A DNA stretch of 64,000 nt from Erythrobasidium yunnanense (Eukaryota > Basidiomycota > Cystobasidiomycetes > Erythrobasidiales > Erythrobasidiaceae), in contig BCJC01000001.1 of the NCBI GenBank assembly GCA_001600175.1, positions 948,065 through 1,012,064 of the forward strand, in the 5' to 3' direction. The notes beneath the pieces are model-generated. The model worked only from the letters and a program-made list of their open reading frames with translations. It did no database searches and was not told the origin of the DNA. Positions 13,302 through 24,501 of this stretch are shown piece after piece; within the stretch, counting starts at the first letter, position 1; each line of letters opens with the position of its first letter. The translations under genes and the position numbers were made by a program.

Positions 13302-14649
13302 GTCGTCCCGTGAGCGCCAGACGAAGTAGAGCAGAACAGAGATGCAGCCAACATACGCTCGCTCTGTCAGATTCTGCGTCTTCTCAGGGCTTCCTGTCAG
13401 GGTTTGTATGCACACTTTCTTGGCTCGGTGGACCTGGATTTGTCAGAATAGGAGGTGAAGACAGTCATGGAGATACAGAGTCGCGTATATGAGTGTATAT
13501 TGGACGCAGTTGCGTAGTCTTTCGTGTATCTGTCAGCGATTGGTCTATAACCAACCGTTCAAGCAACGCTTCTCAGCTTTTCTCCAACACCATCCGCTAC
13601 TTCCAAGACTTGCGGAAGTGGTGGGTGGTGTCCGTCTTGCTCTATCAATACGAGCAGGACTGTATTTGTATGCGAGACGTGCTATAGTGCATAGTTGGGA
13701 GGAGGTAATAGCGCTCAAACAGAGGCGGCCCAAAACGACGCGGCTGATAGCCTTTCGCAGAGACGGGACGATATTTCCCTGTGCAGAGGCAGGCATCTGG
13801 GATCCTGTACACAGGCAGACTATTTCCCCGCATGGTACGTCCATACCAGTAGACAGTTTCAGAAGGCTAATGTCTTCACAGATGTGCATCTGGTCCTACC
13901 ATTCTTTACTTTGGCTTCACAAAGCCAATGTCGCTTCTCTCGGTAGTCCATCATAGAAGACTGGTACTGGTACACCTTCTTCCACGTCGTTGCTGTCGAG
14001 TTCGTCCACCTCTTGAAAGGCGTGCTATGAGGGTAAATTTATGGCGGCTTTTCAGAGGTTGTATGACTAGATACAGTGTTATGCGGTCAATAGCTATTGA
14101 GAACGGGTTAATAGTCAAGTTTGAGGACCGCGATGGACTTGGAGTGCGTACCTGGATTTGGAGCGATGTTGTCGATAAACGTGATCATTCTAGCGTACCT
14201 CATCCGCGTCGAGCTGATTCCAATCTTTTGATCGCAACCATATTGCTGCTGCCACTAGTCAGAAAGCTCACAACACTGCAGCATCTTTCTCCGCTCCCTA
14301 CGCAGATACAGTCAAGCCCTGCAAGCTACAAGCTGTCGAACTGACGTGTTCAAGCGAGTAGGAGTGATTTCCATATGATCAGATATAGGGTCAGGGAAGA
14401 TTAGGCAGTAAGGAGTGAGCGGCCGGAGCATCTGCGATTAGTCCAAACGCGGGCAGCGAATAAAGCCTTTCAGCTAAGATTGCACTGCACAAGGACTTGA
14501 GTGGTTCGAGGCATTAGTGCGCGAGGTATGCTTTCAGAGCAGGATTATTGCCCGATCTATCATTCCATTTAGTATTCCAGTCTGTTTTCTAGGATAATAA
14601 CGGCATTCCATTCTCTTCCTTCTTCTCCCTCCACACTTGCGGCACCTCT
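13302..14649. other. Poorly explained 1.35 kb interval
   Basis: No gene I can name. Several frames of 60 to 155 codons exist on both strands, none with a family motif or convincing composition. The best candidate is a spliced minus-strand gene, listed separately at 13917-14254. The part from 14345 to 14649 looks non-coding and probably contains the VDAC 3' UTR. Confidence 0.4.
13917..14254 (-). CDS. Possible small spliced minus-strand gene (fragmentary evidence)
   Basis: Low-confidence candidate. On the minus strand, 14199-14254 is bounded by an acceptor with a branch-like CTGACTAG just upstream and by a GTACGC donor, and it reads AIWLRSKDWNQLDADE in one phase. An open stretch at 13917-14024 follows a possible TAG acceptor, reads HAFQEVDELDSNDVEEG then VFYDGLPREA, and ends in TGA. 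Both look more protein-like than background, and the phases are compatible. A second way to read the middle gives about 67 codons after the GTACGC near 14150. I could not find the start, and no family is recognised. Confidence 0.22.
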
Positions 14650-15986
14650 TTATGACTCGAAAGTGAAAGCAGCGCCGACCTTTGCAGCGTCTGAAGCGGC
14701 AACGGGTTTCTCAGACTGACCCTTCTGGCCAAACTTGAGTGTGTCGAGCTGGAGGCCGAACGAGGCTTTGACACCTGGTCGGAGAGCTTGTGTGTATCCG
14801 AGAGTTAGGAGACCTGCGTTGTTAACTTTTGCCTCTGCGCACGTCAAGAAAAGAAAAGATATCAGTGGGAGGAGGGAAGGGAGGGAGAAGGAAAGCAAAC
14901 GCACTGAGGAAAGCAGCGGCGTCGAGGTAGGTCTTAGCACCGACTTCGAGAGCGACGTTGTTGGGTGCTTTAACGGAGTACGTAGCGATAGCTCCAGCCT
15001 CGACGTCCCTGTTGACGCGGTGGTAGTAGCCAGCCTGGAAGACCTGCAAGGCAGAAAGAGCCTTGACGGTCACGCTGTATTCGGGAGCAGAGTAGCCGAA
15101 GGCAGCGGAGTAAGACTTGAGTGTCTGGTTCTGGGCGTCAAAGGCGGACTCGACACCAGCGAGGAAACCATCGCGGCTGCAAGACACCGAAAGCGACTCA
15201 TATGTTAGAGGGGGTACGTACTCAGGAGAGTGAGGAATAAGCGCACCCGACGACAGCATCGGCGGTGACGGTAGGTCCGTTGAAAGCATCTACGAGAGCC
15301 CGGCCGTGGAAGGCAGGCTGGCGGTAGATGGCAGTGACGAGGGCGGACTTTGCGCCCTTGTCAGGGTTGAGGAGACCGACAATGTCGAACTTAAGGCCTG
15401 CGTGCATTTACAGCGAAAAAGCAAAGAAATGCCACGTTGGCATCAGCAGTCGCCAAGGGGAGGGGGATGGAGAAGTGAGTATATGAAGCCGGCGCACCTC
15501 TGGCCAGCTGGTTCTCAAGCTCGATCTGGGTCTTGAGCGAGTTGTTTGTGAGCCATGTCTGTGTGAGGGTGACTCCGTTCTTTCCATCAATGTACTTTCC
15601 CTCCAAGTCTCCAAGGATGACATTCTTTTCGTCGTTCTTTGCGATTCCAGCCTTGAATAGGACGTTGTTGGGCGTCTTTGTCTTGACTTCCTGTAGAGCC
15701 GCGATGAAACATGATCAGTTTTCCAGGTACGGGGACAGCCGGATGGATGCGCCATGCGATGGCCGTCTAGAGCACAGCGAGCAAGCAGAGTCCAGATGGA
15801 TAGACGAGAGAGTAGACCAACCAAGGTGGATACGCCTAGCGGGAAGTCCTTGTTGAGCAGGTCGCTCGTTGCTTTTCCGAGGTCCTTGTAGGATGGGGGA
15901 ACGGGGCTACCAACAACGAACGGAGAGTGCGGTCAGCGTTGTTGTCCTTGATCTGTCCATTGTAGATGGTTCACTCACGCAGACAT
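14650..15986 (-). CDS. POR1: Voltage-dependent anion channel (mitochondrial porin)
   Basis: The 19-stranded beta-barrel pore of the mitochondrial outer membrane, passing ATP, ADP and other metabolites. The N terminus MSAPVPPSYKDLGKATSDLL is the family's amphipathic helix. Later blocks include LEGKYIDGKNGVTLTQTW, GLLNPDKGAKSALVTAIYR, TVTADAVVG, YSVKAPNNVALEVGAKTYLD and the C-terminal GYTQALRPGVKASFGLQLD. The first coding exon is only 8 nt (ATGTCTGC, 15979-15986); the intron ends at TTGGTAG just before CCCCGTTCCC near 15905. The stop TAA is at 14650. The leader upstream of the start (about 15990-16070) is strongly pyrimidine-rich on the coding strand, as in many highly expressed fungal genes. 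The gene is divergent from the cyclophilin gene, with 138 bp between the start codons. Confidence 0.96.
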
Positions 15987-16124
15987 GATGGGCTGTGTGT
16001 TGTTGATTGCTGGGAGTTTGAAGCAGTGGGAGCAGAGCAAAGAGAGAAGAGAAAGAAGTAAAGAAACAAAGAAAGCCGGTTAGGGACAGGGCGACTTGGG
16101 TAATAAGTCAAGATTGCTGACAAC
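15987..16124. promoter_or_regulatory. Bidirectional promoter, VDAC / WD40-cyclophilin
   Basis: Only 138 bp separate the two start codons, so the promoters must be shared or overlap. A long purine run on the plus strand (about 16020-16075) is a CT tract in the VDAC leader. No TATA box is obvious. Confidence 0.5.
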
Positions 16125-18811
16125 ATGGACAATGACCACGTCGTAGATGTATCGTCAGCAGCATCCACCTCTGCTACGACAGCCCTGGGAAAACGAGCAA
16201 GAGAAACCAGCACAGAAGGGCAATCACAGAGTAATGGCAGCAAGAAGAACGGCAATGAAGATCCTGCAAATGGTGCAGATGACGACTCCAGCGACGACGA
16301 CGTAGGACCCATGCCCATGCCTGCACAAGCTGCTGGAGATGCTCCAAAGACATCAGCAAATGCAAAACGGAGGAAACTCCTCAAGTACGAGAAGGTCTAC
16401 TTGGACAACATGCCCTCTGCAGATAGATACTACAGTGTGTCTGCGCTCGTTGCCCTCTTCCACCTACTGAAATCACAAGCAAGTCTGATATATGTGACTT
16501 TGACCAGAATCATTCATGCACAGAGATGTCGTGTCGCACGTCTGTGTAACACGGACAGACTTCCTCCTAACAGCATCCCAAGACGGGCACCTCAAGTTCT
16601 GGAAGAAGAAGGATCCTTCAGACAGTGATGCCTCAGGCTCGACAGCCGGTGTAGGCATCGAGTTTGTGAAACACTATAGAGCACATCTGTCCCCTGTACT
16701 GGCGCTTGTAGCGTCTAGCGACGGTGCGCTGGCTGCTACGGTCGCTGCAGACACGTCGGCGCAGCAAGATCAGTTAGGAAGTATCAAGGTGTTCGATGTG
16801 GAGAACTTCGGTGAGCAACATCCGCACGTCTGTCTCCCGGCCGTTACCATTTGCTAATGCTGCAAGTTGTATTCGCCAGACATGATCAACATACTTTCCT
16901 TGCCATATCGCCCTAGTACGGCAGTATGGGTGCATGCACGAGGCCAAGCACGGTCATTACTCGCAGTCGCCGAACAAGACTCGCATATTATCCGAATATA
17001 CGATGGCAGAGGAACCAATGAGCCCATAATGACTGTAGAAAATGTGCACAAGAAGGGAACGAAAGTCGAGATGTTGGCGGTGAGTCTGCATATTTACCTC
17101 GTTCTGATGATAGTGTTGGGCAGTGGTGCTGATAACTGCGGGGCGATGCGCAGTACAACGAGCCGTACGATACGATAGTCAGCTCAGACGATAAAGGCAT
17201 GCTCGAATACTGGTCGCCGGTAAGCCTCAACCTCTGTTCCATGCATTATACATTCTACTGAACCTCTCCTGTGTGGTATCGGCTACAGCGCGAACCGTTC
17301 GAACAACCTGAATATCCTGGGTTATGGCGGTACAAGAGCGATACAGACTTATACGAGTTCCGCAAAGTAAGCCTACCTTACATTCCCTATCTACTGAGCT
17401 CCAACGCTTATGTCATTTCTCTGCGTTATCCAAGAGCAAATCCCTTCCCAACTCGCTGACTTTCTCTCCCTCCGGCTCGCACTTCATCACCACCTCTCTC
17501 CTCTCGGACCGACAAATCCGAATATTCACTTTCTTGACCGGCAAGCTACACCGCAAATACGACGAGACCCTTTCTGCTATCCAGGAACTACAGCAAGCCG
17601 GCTCTTTACCCTCTTCCTCTTCCACCGACAACAGTAGTGTAGGTATGAAATTGGACGAGATGGAATTCGGCCGACGTCTAGCTGTAGAGCGCGAATTGGT
17701 CGAAAGGAATGTGGAGTACGCAAAGAAGGAATGTGCGATTTTCGATGAGACGGGCAATTTCATTCTATATCCGAGTTTAGTGGGAGTGAAAGTCGTTAAT
17801 GTGCTCACGAACAAATTGGTGAGGATATTGGGCAAGGAGGAGAATCATAGATTCTTGGATGTGAAAATGTATCAGGCGGCACCGCAGAAGAAGGGTTTGC
17901 AGACTATCGTGAGTGACTCATCTGTACTGTCTTCATCATCAAGAGGAGAGATGGCTGATGATGCGTATCTTGATGTGTATGGCAGGCCATGGCTGCTTCG
18001 GAGAACCCGCTGCTCAATCAGCAAGTGGTAAGGGACCCTACGCTGTTCTGCACTGCATTCAAGCGATCGCGCTTCTATATGTTCTCTCGCATCGAGCCAG
18101 ACGCGTGAGTCGCTATCTCGTCCTACATGACTTCTGATCGACTCGCTGACTTCTTGCTTATCTCGAATGGTGCACAGCGACTCGAAAGCCGAACGAGACG
18201 TATTCAACGAAAAGCCTACGCGCGAAGAAGCCACCATCGCCTCCGTCTCTGCCACTACAGCCAACAAAGGTTCCCAGCTCTCCAAGATCGCCCGGTCCGC
18301 GACTCTACATACCACACTTGGCGATATCCAGTTGGAGCTCTATCCCGACGTTGCACCAAAAGCAGTAGAGAACTTTGTAGGACATGCGCGGTCCACATAC
18401 TACGAAGGCGTCCTCTTCCATCGTGTCATCAAGAAATTCATGATCCAGACAGGCGATCCGTTGGGCGATGGAACGGGAGGTGAAAGTATTTGGGGATCAT
18501 CGTTTGAGGACGAGTTCAGCAAAGGCGTCAAGCATGATAGACCGTACATGCTGTCTATGGCGAATGCGGGCCCGAAAACCAACGGATCGCAGTTCTTCAT
18601 CACTACGGTGCCCGCTCCATGGCTAGATAATAAGCATACGTGCGTTACAATGACACAGAGTATATGACTTCGTGAGCTGACTGTGTTTTACAGCATCTTT
18701 GGTCGTGCGACCGCGGGATATGAGGTCGTGCATCAGATCGAAAATGTCAGAGTCGACAAGACAGATAAGCCGCATAACGATATAAAGATAGTGTCAGTCA
18801 GCATACACTAG
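16125..18811 (+). CDS. WD40-repeat peptidyl-prolyl isomerase (PPWD1-type cyclophilin)
   Basis: Nuclear cyclophilin with N-terminal WD40 repeats and a C-terminal isomerase domain; the animal relative PPWD1 is a spliceosome-associated protein. The start ATG at 16125 begins a disordered acidic N terminus, then [22 protein letters not shown]-type blocks follow: [20 protein letters not shown] and GHLKFWKK (about 16510-16610), [26 protein letters not shown], and [14 protein letters not shown] then RQIRIFTF (about 17460-17535). The cyclophilin domain runs from about 18297 ([17 protein letters not shown]) with [20 protein letters not shown] (the catalytic Arg is in FHR), NGSQFFITT and a divergent PWLDNKHT in place of the usual PWLDGKHT. 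The last exon ends at TAG, 18809-18811. At least six introns of ordinary size. Confidence 0.94.
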
Positions 18812-19368
18812 GCTGCGAAGCGCCTACAGAATGAAGAGGACGAAGTCGAGATCTGACCCGTCTCGGCCGCTTCATGCGACAACGGACTCGCAAAGCTCCA
18901 ATATGGTGAGCATGTGAAGGAGTGATGAAGACAGTGATAGATCTCTTTTGATGGCTGTCGCCTGCTCCGACATCTCAAATACTCGATGTCATCTGTTTGG
19001 ATGGCAGATTTCATGCAGCCTGCAAAGAGGTGGTACAAGCGAGACAGCTGTAGCTAGAAGATGTTGTGCTATGGCACTCTTGCGAAGCGTAAGGAAGACT
19101 CCGTTCTATCGGACCTGAGAGCCACGCGAGCGAGCGCGAGAGAGACTGCGTGCGGCTTGCCTTCTTTGCTCCCTCTCCCAAATTACGAACAATTTCGCAA
19201 GCAAGAGAGGAGCAAGAACCGACGAAGAATATAGAAGTCATCCTCTCCTCTCGTCTATCAGTACTGGCGAACCCTTCTGTGCCTCCTGGCCTTTTTGTAG
19301 TTTCTTCGTCGCATCACTCGCTATCGCCCTCGTCATTTTCGAGGAATAGAAGAAGGCTATAGACTGCC
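18812..19368. other. Intergenic, PPWD1-type gene to YPD1
   Basis: 557 bases. I find no coding frame with convincing composition. CT-rich segments at about 19160-19330 lie in the YPD1 leader. Confidence 0.45.
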
Positions 19369-20160
19369 ATGGCTGCTGCTGCAAGTTCGAGCCAGAATGT
19401 ATGTCGACACTATACCAACATCTGTTGGCGACTGGATGGCTGAGTCCCATGCTGCTGCCGTCCTTTCTCGCAGGGCAAGAGCGTCGAAGAACCCATCATC
19501 GATATGGAGACCTTCAACCAGCTGCTGGAGATGTACGTTGGGTCTTCTATCTTTCATTATACAACACATTCTCCTTGTATGTCCTGTCCTATGCCGGCCT
19601 GCGACCGTGCACCGCGAAAGGGCATCACTCGTCTCACCCACCGACTGCAAGCTCGGCAGGTTCAGGGAGTGTTGCCATAATATGGAGACTACAAGAGAAT
19701 ATCGAAATCCTAAGCTAATCAGTCCCTCTGCTTGTTTCTTGTTCGCAGAGACGATGACGATTCAAGAGACTTTTCGAAAGGCCTAGCACAACAATACGTT
19801 GAGCAGGCAGCGTCGACTTTTGACGATATGGATGATGCACTGTGCGTCCATTTCCTTGGCTACATTGCAGGCCATCCAGGCTCATGATGTAATTCCTTTC
19901 ACAGCTCGCAAAAAGACCTCGACAGGCTATCCAAGCTCGGTCATTTCCTCAAAGGTTCCTCTGCTTCCATCGGCCTAGTCGCAGTATCCAAGTCGTGTGC
20001 GGCCATGCAGAACTACGGCTCGTTGCTGGATGAGTCGGGTACCGGTCATATTGATTCGACGACGGCGCTCAGTAAATGCGCAGATCTGCTCAAGACGCTC
20101 AAAGTGGATCAGGAAAAGGCGAAGAAGTGGCTTATGGATTTCTACAAGGAGGAGTGGTAG
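19369..20160 (+). CDS. YPD1: Histidine phosphotransfer protein (Ypd1)
   Basis: Relay protein that moves phosphate from the receiver domain of a hybrid sensor kinase to the Ssk1 and Skn7 response regulators, controlling the HOG osmotic pathway. Four exons, 19369-19398, 19474-19532, 19749-19841 and 19905-20160, sum to 145 residues, the usual length. The HPt signature is GHFLKGSSASIGL (about 19939-19977) with the phospho-accepting His followed by Lys-Gly-Ser-Ser. The helical-bundle start PIIDMETFNQLLE and the acidic DDDDSRDFSKGL also fit. The protein starts with a short Ala/Ser run (MAAAASSSQN) coded by a 30-nt exon. Intron 2, 216 nt, is unusually long for this window. Confidence 0.95.
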
Positions 20161-20724
20161 GCTGTGACGTATCGTGACAAGGCCTGGATCGAAACAGGCG
20201 AGAAGGATGCTGGGTTATCAAACTCGGAAGGACCGGGTCGCAGAGACGCCGGCCCACCAACGATACACCTATAGCCCAGTGCCATCTATCCCAATAATGC
20301 CCTCTTTTCCGACCCAAGCGTAATGTAGTCTAATCTCACCTTTCCTTAGTCCCCCTTTACCTCTGAGACATGCTCTTCCGGCTCTGCTCTTTTACAGAGC
20401 CAAGTACATAGCTTCAGATACTCTTTTCACTCTCTCTCTGTTTCGACCCTTTCTTCCTACTTTTCTCCCTATCAAAACCATCCGTTCCTGCACACTTGTA
20501 GCGTAGCGTCTTCCCGCGAGTAGTAAGACAGAAGAGAAAGAGAAAAGGCCAATGCAACGTAACGAGGAATGATTTAACGTATTCAGCTTCATCGTCTGCT
20601 GATAGTTCTCCTTGCTTATCACTTTCGGTGGCACTTCGGCGTACCTTTCGTACGCTCTTTGACTTCCCGACGAAACGAAAGCAAAGAATACCTTTGAATC
20701 CAATTCAACACTTCAGTAATAACA
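20161..20724. other. YPD1 3' region and TAL1 promoter
   Basis: 564 bases. A strong pyrimidine tract at about 20390-20480 and a second at about 20650-20690 precede the transaldolase start, fitting a strongly expressed gene. No coding frame stands out. Confidence 0.5.
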
Positions 20725-22161
20725 ATGACCGCTCTCGACACTCTCAAACAGTACACCACCGTCGTCTCGTAAGTACTGCTCTCCCAACTTGGTCGCTCGT
20801 CATCCCGCCGGAGGAGCCTGAAACGTTGAGGGCGCTATTCTTTTGTAATGCAGCGACTCTGGCGACTTCCAGTCCATTGCGCAGTACCAGCCGCAAGGTG
20901 AGTGTACTAACTGTATGCTTGCGAAAGTCGCATCTGATTTGCTGCATTTCCAGACGCAACCACAAACCCGAGCTTGATTCTCGCAGCCGTAAAGGACCCC
21001 AAATACGCAAAGCTCATTGATGTCGCTGTAGAGTACGCAAAGAAGAAGGGAGGGTGAGTTGGGCTTGCGCTGTCTGCTGTCCTCAAGCGAGTTCTGACGA
21101 CATGCTCCAATAATCCGCCCCTATCCTCCTCTTTTCTCTTTTCTACGCTCGCACACATCCCATTGCATTCGCATACACAGAGACATCGACTCTCAGACAG
21201 ATGCATGCCTCGACAGACTCGTGAGTCCCGCCTCTATGCACTCGAGAGAGAATGGTGCCTAAATGCCGTTGTTACCCGTGCTTCTTTCTAGCTCGTCGAG
21301 TTCGGAAAGGAGATTCTGGCTATTGTACCTGGACGTGTATCTACTGAGGTAGACGCACGCTTCTCATTCGACAAAGCTGCTACCCTTGAGAAGGTGGGTT
21401 CGCACGTCTCGTGTACAAGGAAGCCTTGCTGAATATCCGCTGGGTGTGTACAGGCCCGTCACTTGATTGAGCTCTACGAGTCCATCGGCATCAGCAAAGA
21501 CCGTATCCTGATCAAGATCGCCTCAACATGGGAAGGTATCCAAGCCGCCCGTGAATTGGAGCAGAAGGACAACATCCACTGCAACTTGACTCTTCTATTC
21601 GGATTCGGCCAAGCTGTAGCTTGCGCAGAGGCTGGTGTAACCCTCATCTCGCCCTTCGTAGGAAGAATCCTGGATTGGTACAAGGCTAAGAAGCCAGATG
21701 GTGATTACTCTGGAAAGAACGACCCTGGTGTGCAATCCGTCCAGAGAATCTACAACTGTGGGTCGCATTTCTTTACGTGCCCCGAAGGAATCAACGACTG
21801 ATATATATGTGTCGCTCCCGCAGACTACAAGCAGCACGGCTACAAGACGATCGTCATGGGAGCTTCCTTCCGCAACACGGACGAGATCGTCGAGTTGGCC
21901 GGCTGTGATTTCCTAACCATCGCGCCCGCACTCCTCGAGAAGCTCCAGAAGTCGGACCAGAAGATCGAGCAGCGTCTCTCGGCCGAGACGGCTGGCAAAG
22001 CAGACCCCATCGCAAAAGCTACCTATGTAGACAACGAGCCCGAGTTCAGATGGACCTTGTTGGAAGACCAGATGGCATTCGATAAACTCCATGAGGGGAT
22101 TAGCAAATTCGCGGCTGATGCTGTTACCCTTAAGGATATCCTTAAGGCTAAGCTGCAGTAA
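20725..22161 (+). CDS. TAL1: Transaldolase
   Basis: Non-oxidative pentose phosphate pathway enzyme that transfers a dihydroxyacetone unit from sedoheptulose 7-phosphate to glyceraldehyde 3-phosphate. Seven exons (20725-20768, 20854-20897, 20954-21053, 21181-21220, 21292-21393, 21454-21757, 21824-22161) sum to 323 residues in an intact frame, normal for the family. Signature 1 is [10 protein letters not shown] (about 20954-20982). The Schiff-base lysine is in [12 protein letters not shown] (about 21501-21536), and the phosphate-binding region is in [11 protein letters not shown]. The third exon ends in KKKGG before a GTGAGT donor. Cytosolic: no targeting peptide. Confidence 0.97.
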
Positions 22162-22548
22162 GCTTTGAATGCGAAAGAGAGAAACCGTCGTTCCTCGCTT
22201 TGTTAGCTAGCTAGTCTGCGTTCTCCGTTATATTTCGTAAATTATACACAAGATATGGCTTTTGTGCTGCAACAAGCCTGCCTGGCATCTTTGGAATGTT
22301 CGGCTAGACTGTGCGCTGTGATATGATCTGCTGTCCAATCGCGTCTGATCTTGCGTAGCGAGCTTACCTCTGAACGCGTTGACTCTGTTCTATGCTGTTG
22401 CTTCACTCTGTTTTATCTATGTACATTCGTGCCTGACATTATCGCTTTCAGATACTTGTACATCGTGGCTTCGTACTGACATTTCTCTCTCTATTTACTG
22501 AAATCTGCGCTGATCGTACGCTTCGTTGGCTGTCATCTCAGAGACGAA
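22162..22548. other. Convergent 3' interval, TAL1 / CDF
   Basis: 387 bases between two convergent stop codons; T-rich and A/T-rich patches fit 3' UTRs. Nothing else seen. Confidence 0.5.
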
Positions 22549-24380
22549 CTATATCCTCTTGCGGTGCTCCGGCTGATGCGAAACCTCGTGGTCCACATGC
22601 ACGAATCTGCAAAATCGGAATATCAGCTTGTCATGAACAGTATGCGGGGTCTTTGTTGATGGCTCACGCTCTATCAACCCTAGGCAGCGTCTCAAGCTGG
22701 TCTTGCAGGTCTTGCGATACATCGTGTGCCTTCCATAGAGGTGTGTCACCAGGCATGACGATGTCGACTTCGACGATATAGTTTGGTCCAGAGTGGTAAG
22801 CTTTGCATGAGTCGATGGCTGTGATGTCGCTGTTGAACGTCATTGCCTTGTAGGTAACTAAGCGCAGGAAATCGGGATCGGCAGAACGGCCTGCAAGGTG
22901 TTTGAAGTGGGCTGCGATGGGGAACAGTCAGGAAGACTCGCTAAGGCAGGAATCAAGGATGTATTGACGCACATGTCGCGGTCCATGTCCAGCTGCCGAT
23001 AAGGACTAGAGATATGATGATGGCGCCTAGAGGATCGATGAACCAGACGATCTTTGCTCCCGCAGCATTGGTAAAGATACCGAAACCATTGACTAGCAAG
23101 TCGTTGCGGTGATCTTCCCATCTGTAGTCGAAAATGGCTGTCTCAGAATGGTATTCTCCTCCTATGTGGGGAGGGAGACTCACAGAACCTGGACTTGCGA
23201 GCTCATCTTCCTGATAGAGTAGCAGTAAAGGAAGAGAGAGAGCTTGACAAAAAATGCTACGGCTACAGCTACGGTAGCAGGGCTATCAGAGAGGCATTGA
23301 TCAGCCCGATATTTCGCAATCAACCTGGCAGTCTGGTAAGCCTACATGTAGAAGTCATTGGTCTCTCCTCCTCCGTGTGTTGCGAGTGCACGGATAGATT
23401 CGACGATCAAGATGACTGAGACCGTCAACATGAGGAAAGAATAGAGGATGTTTCCGATTGATTCCAACCGAGATCCGCCTCCAGGATACTTGAGAGGATC
23501 AGCCTTGACGGCTTTGCGGTGTGCCCAGTATCTGTTCACAGGAAGTCAGCTTTGCTTTTTTGTAAGGAGGGTAAACTGTGACATACAATGCTACGTTCGC
23601 AAATGGATCGAAGACACTATCACTGGCAGTGGCTGGAGCGGCAGTTAGCGGAGATAGGATGAAAATACTGTAGGCTCTACTCACCAAAGAAGGACAGAGA
23701 GAGGGAGCTAGCTGCAGCATAAAGCTGGAGGGCAGCCAAGGCTACATTGAAACCAAGCGAGGCATAGATTGCTATCTTGACCTGAATAATATAGTCTTCT
23801 TGTGAATATCAGTATAGTTATCAGCGGGATGTCCTGACATACTGGAAGACGGCCTGCTTCTTCTTCTTCTTGAGCCTCTTCAGCATGCTTGCTCAGCGGC
23901 TTCAGCAGAGCTCGTATATGGTCATTCTGATCATCATAGAATCTGCGTAGATGTGGAAAGTCAGTGGAGGTTCCTTCATGGGACATGACTCTTGGCAGCC
24001 CACGCGCCGACACGTTTCCCGAGCTTTCTTGATCCGCCTTTCTTGCCTGAAGCACGTCTTCTGAGAGTATCAATCTGGTCGTCGTCCACGAGGCGGTCTC
24101 GCAGAAGTAATGGATCATGTTCGCTCTCGGCATTTCGGCTTCCCATAGTCTGCATCTCGAGACCGTTGAATGTGCTTCTTCGGCTCATCCCAGGCGTGAC
24201 ACCATCGTTGTTGGCTGCTTCAATATCGACATCGTCCGCTGCATCTTTCAGAGAAGGCGAAGCCAGTGCGAAAGCAGCTCGAGGTCGCAGCTCAGGCGAA
24301 GCTGGCGGCGAGGGCATCATGGTGGGCGCAGCATGGTCTGCAGCTTTGACCGGCGAGCTTCGTCCAGGAGAAGAAGTCAT
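22549..24380 (-). CDS. Cation diffusion facilitator, manganese-type
   Basis: Proton-coupled metal exporter of the CDF family, likely loading Mn2+ into a secretory or vacuolar compartment. ATG at 24380 (MTSSPGRSSPVK), stop TAG at 22549. A disordered N-terminal tail of about 130 residues leads to LRRRASGKKGG and then FYDDQNDHIRALL. Membrane helices follow: KIAIYASLGFNVALAALQLY; then TASDSVFDPFANVAL, carrying the metal-site motif DSVFD (about 23600); GNILYSFLMLTVSVILIVES; and WEDHRNDLLVNGF with the second site DHRND (about 23095-23115). The two DxxxD sites replace the HxxxD of zinc transporters and mark the Mn-CDF group. The C-terminal cytosolic domain ends FVHVDHEVSHQPEHRKRI. Several introns; not all sites were fixed. 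Confidence 0.92.
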
Positions 24381-24501
24381 TGTGCTCTCAATGCAATCAG
24401 ATTGTGCAGAAGAAACGTGTAAAAAGCCGAAATTATCGAAGTTATCAGATAAGGGGCTGTGTACTGATAATATTCCCATGCCAAGGTACACTATCGGCAA
24501 C

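Noticed and set aside
13545-13889. 114-codon minus-strand frame with ATG (MHICEDISLLKLS)
   Set aside because: Composition is not convincing, another minus frame overlaps it with equal merit, and no motif is seen; mentioned only as part of the unexplained interval.
13928-14344. 138-codon plus-strand frame
   Set aside because: Arg/Leu-rich with no motif; the opposite strand carries better splice-like signals.
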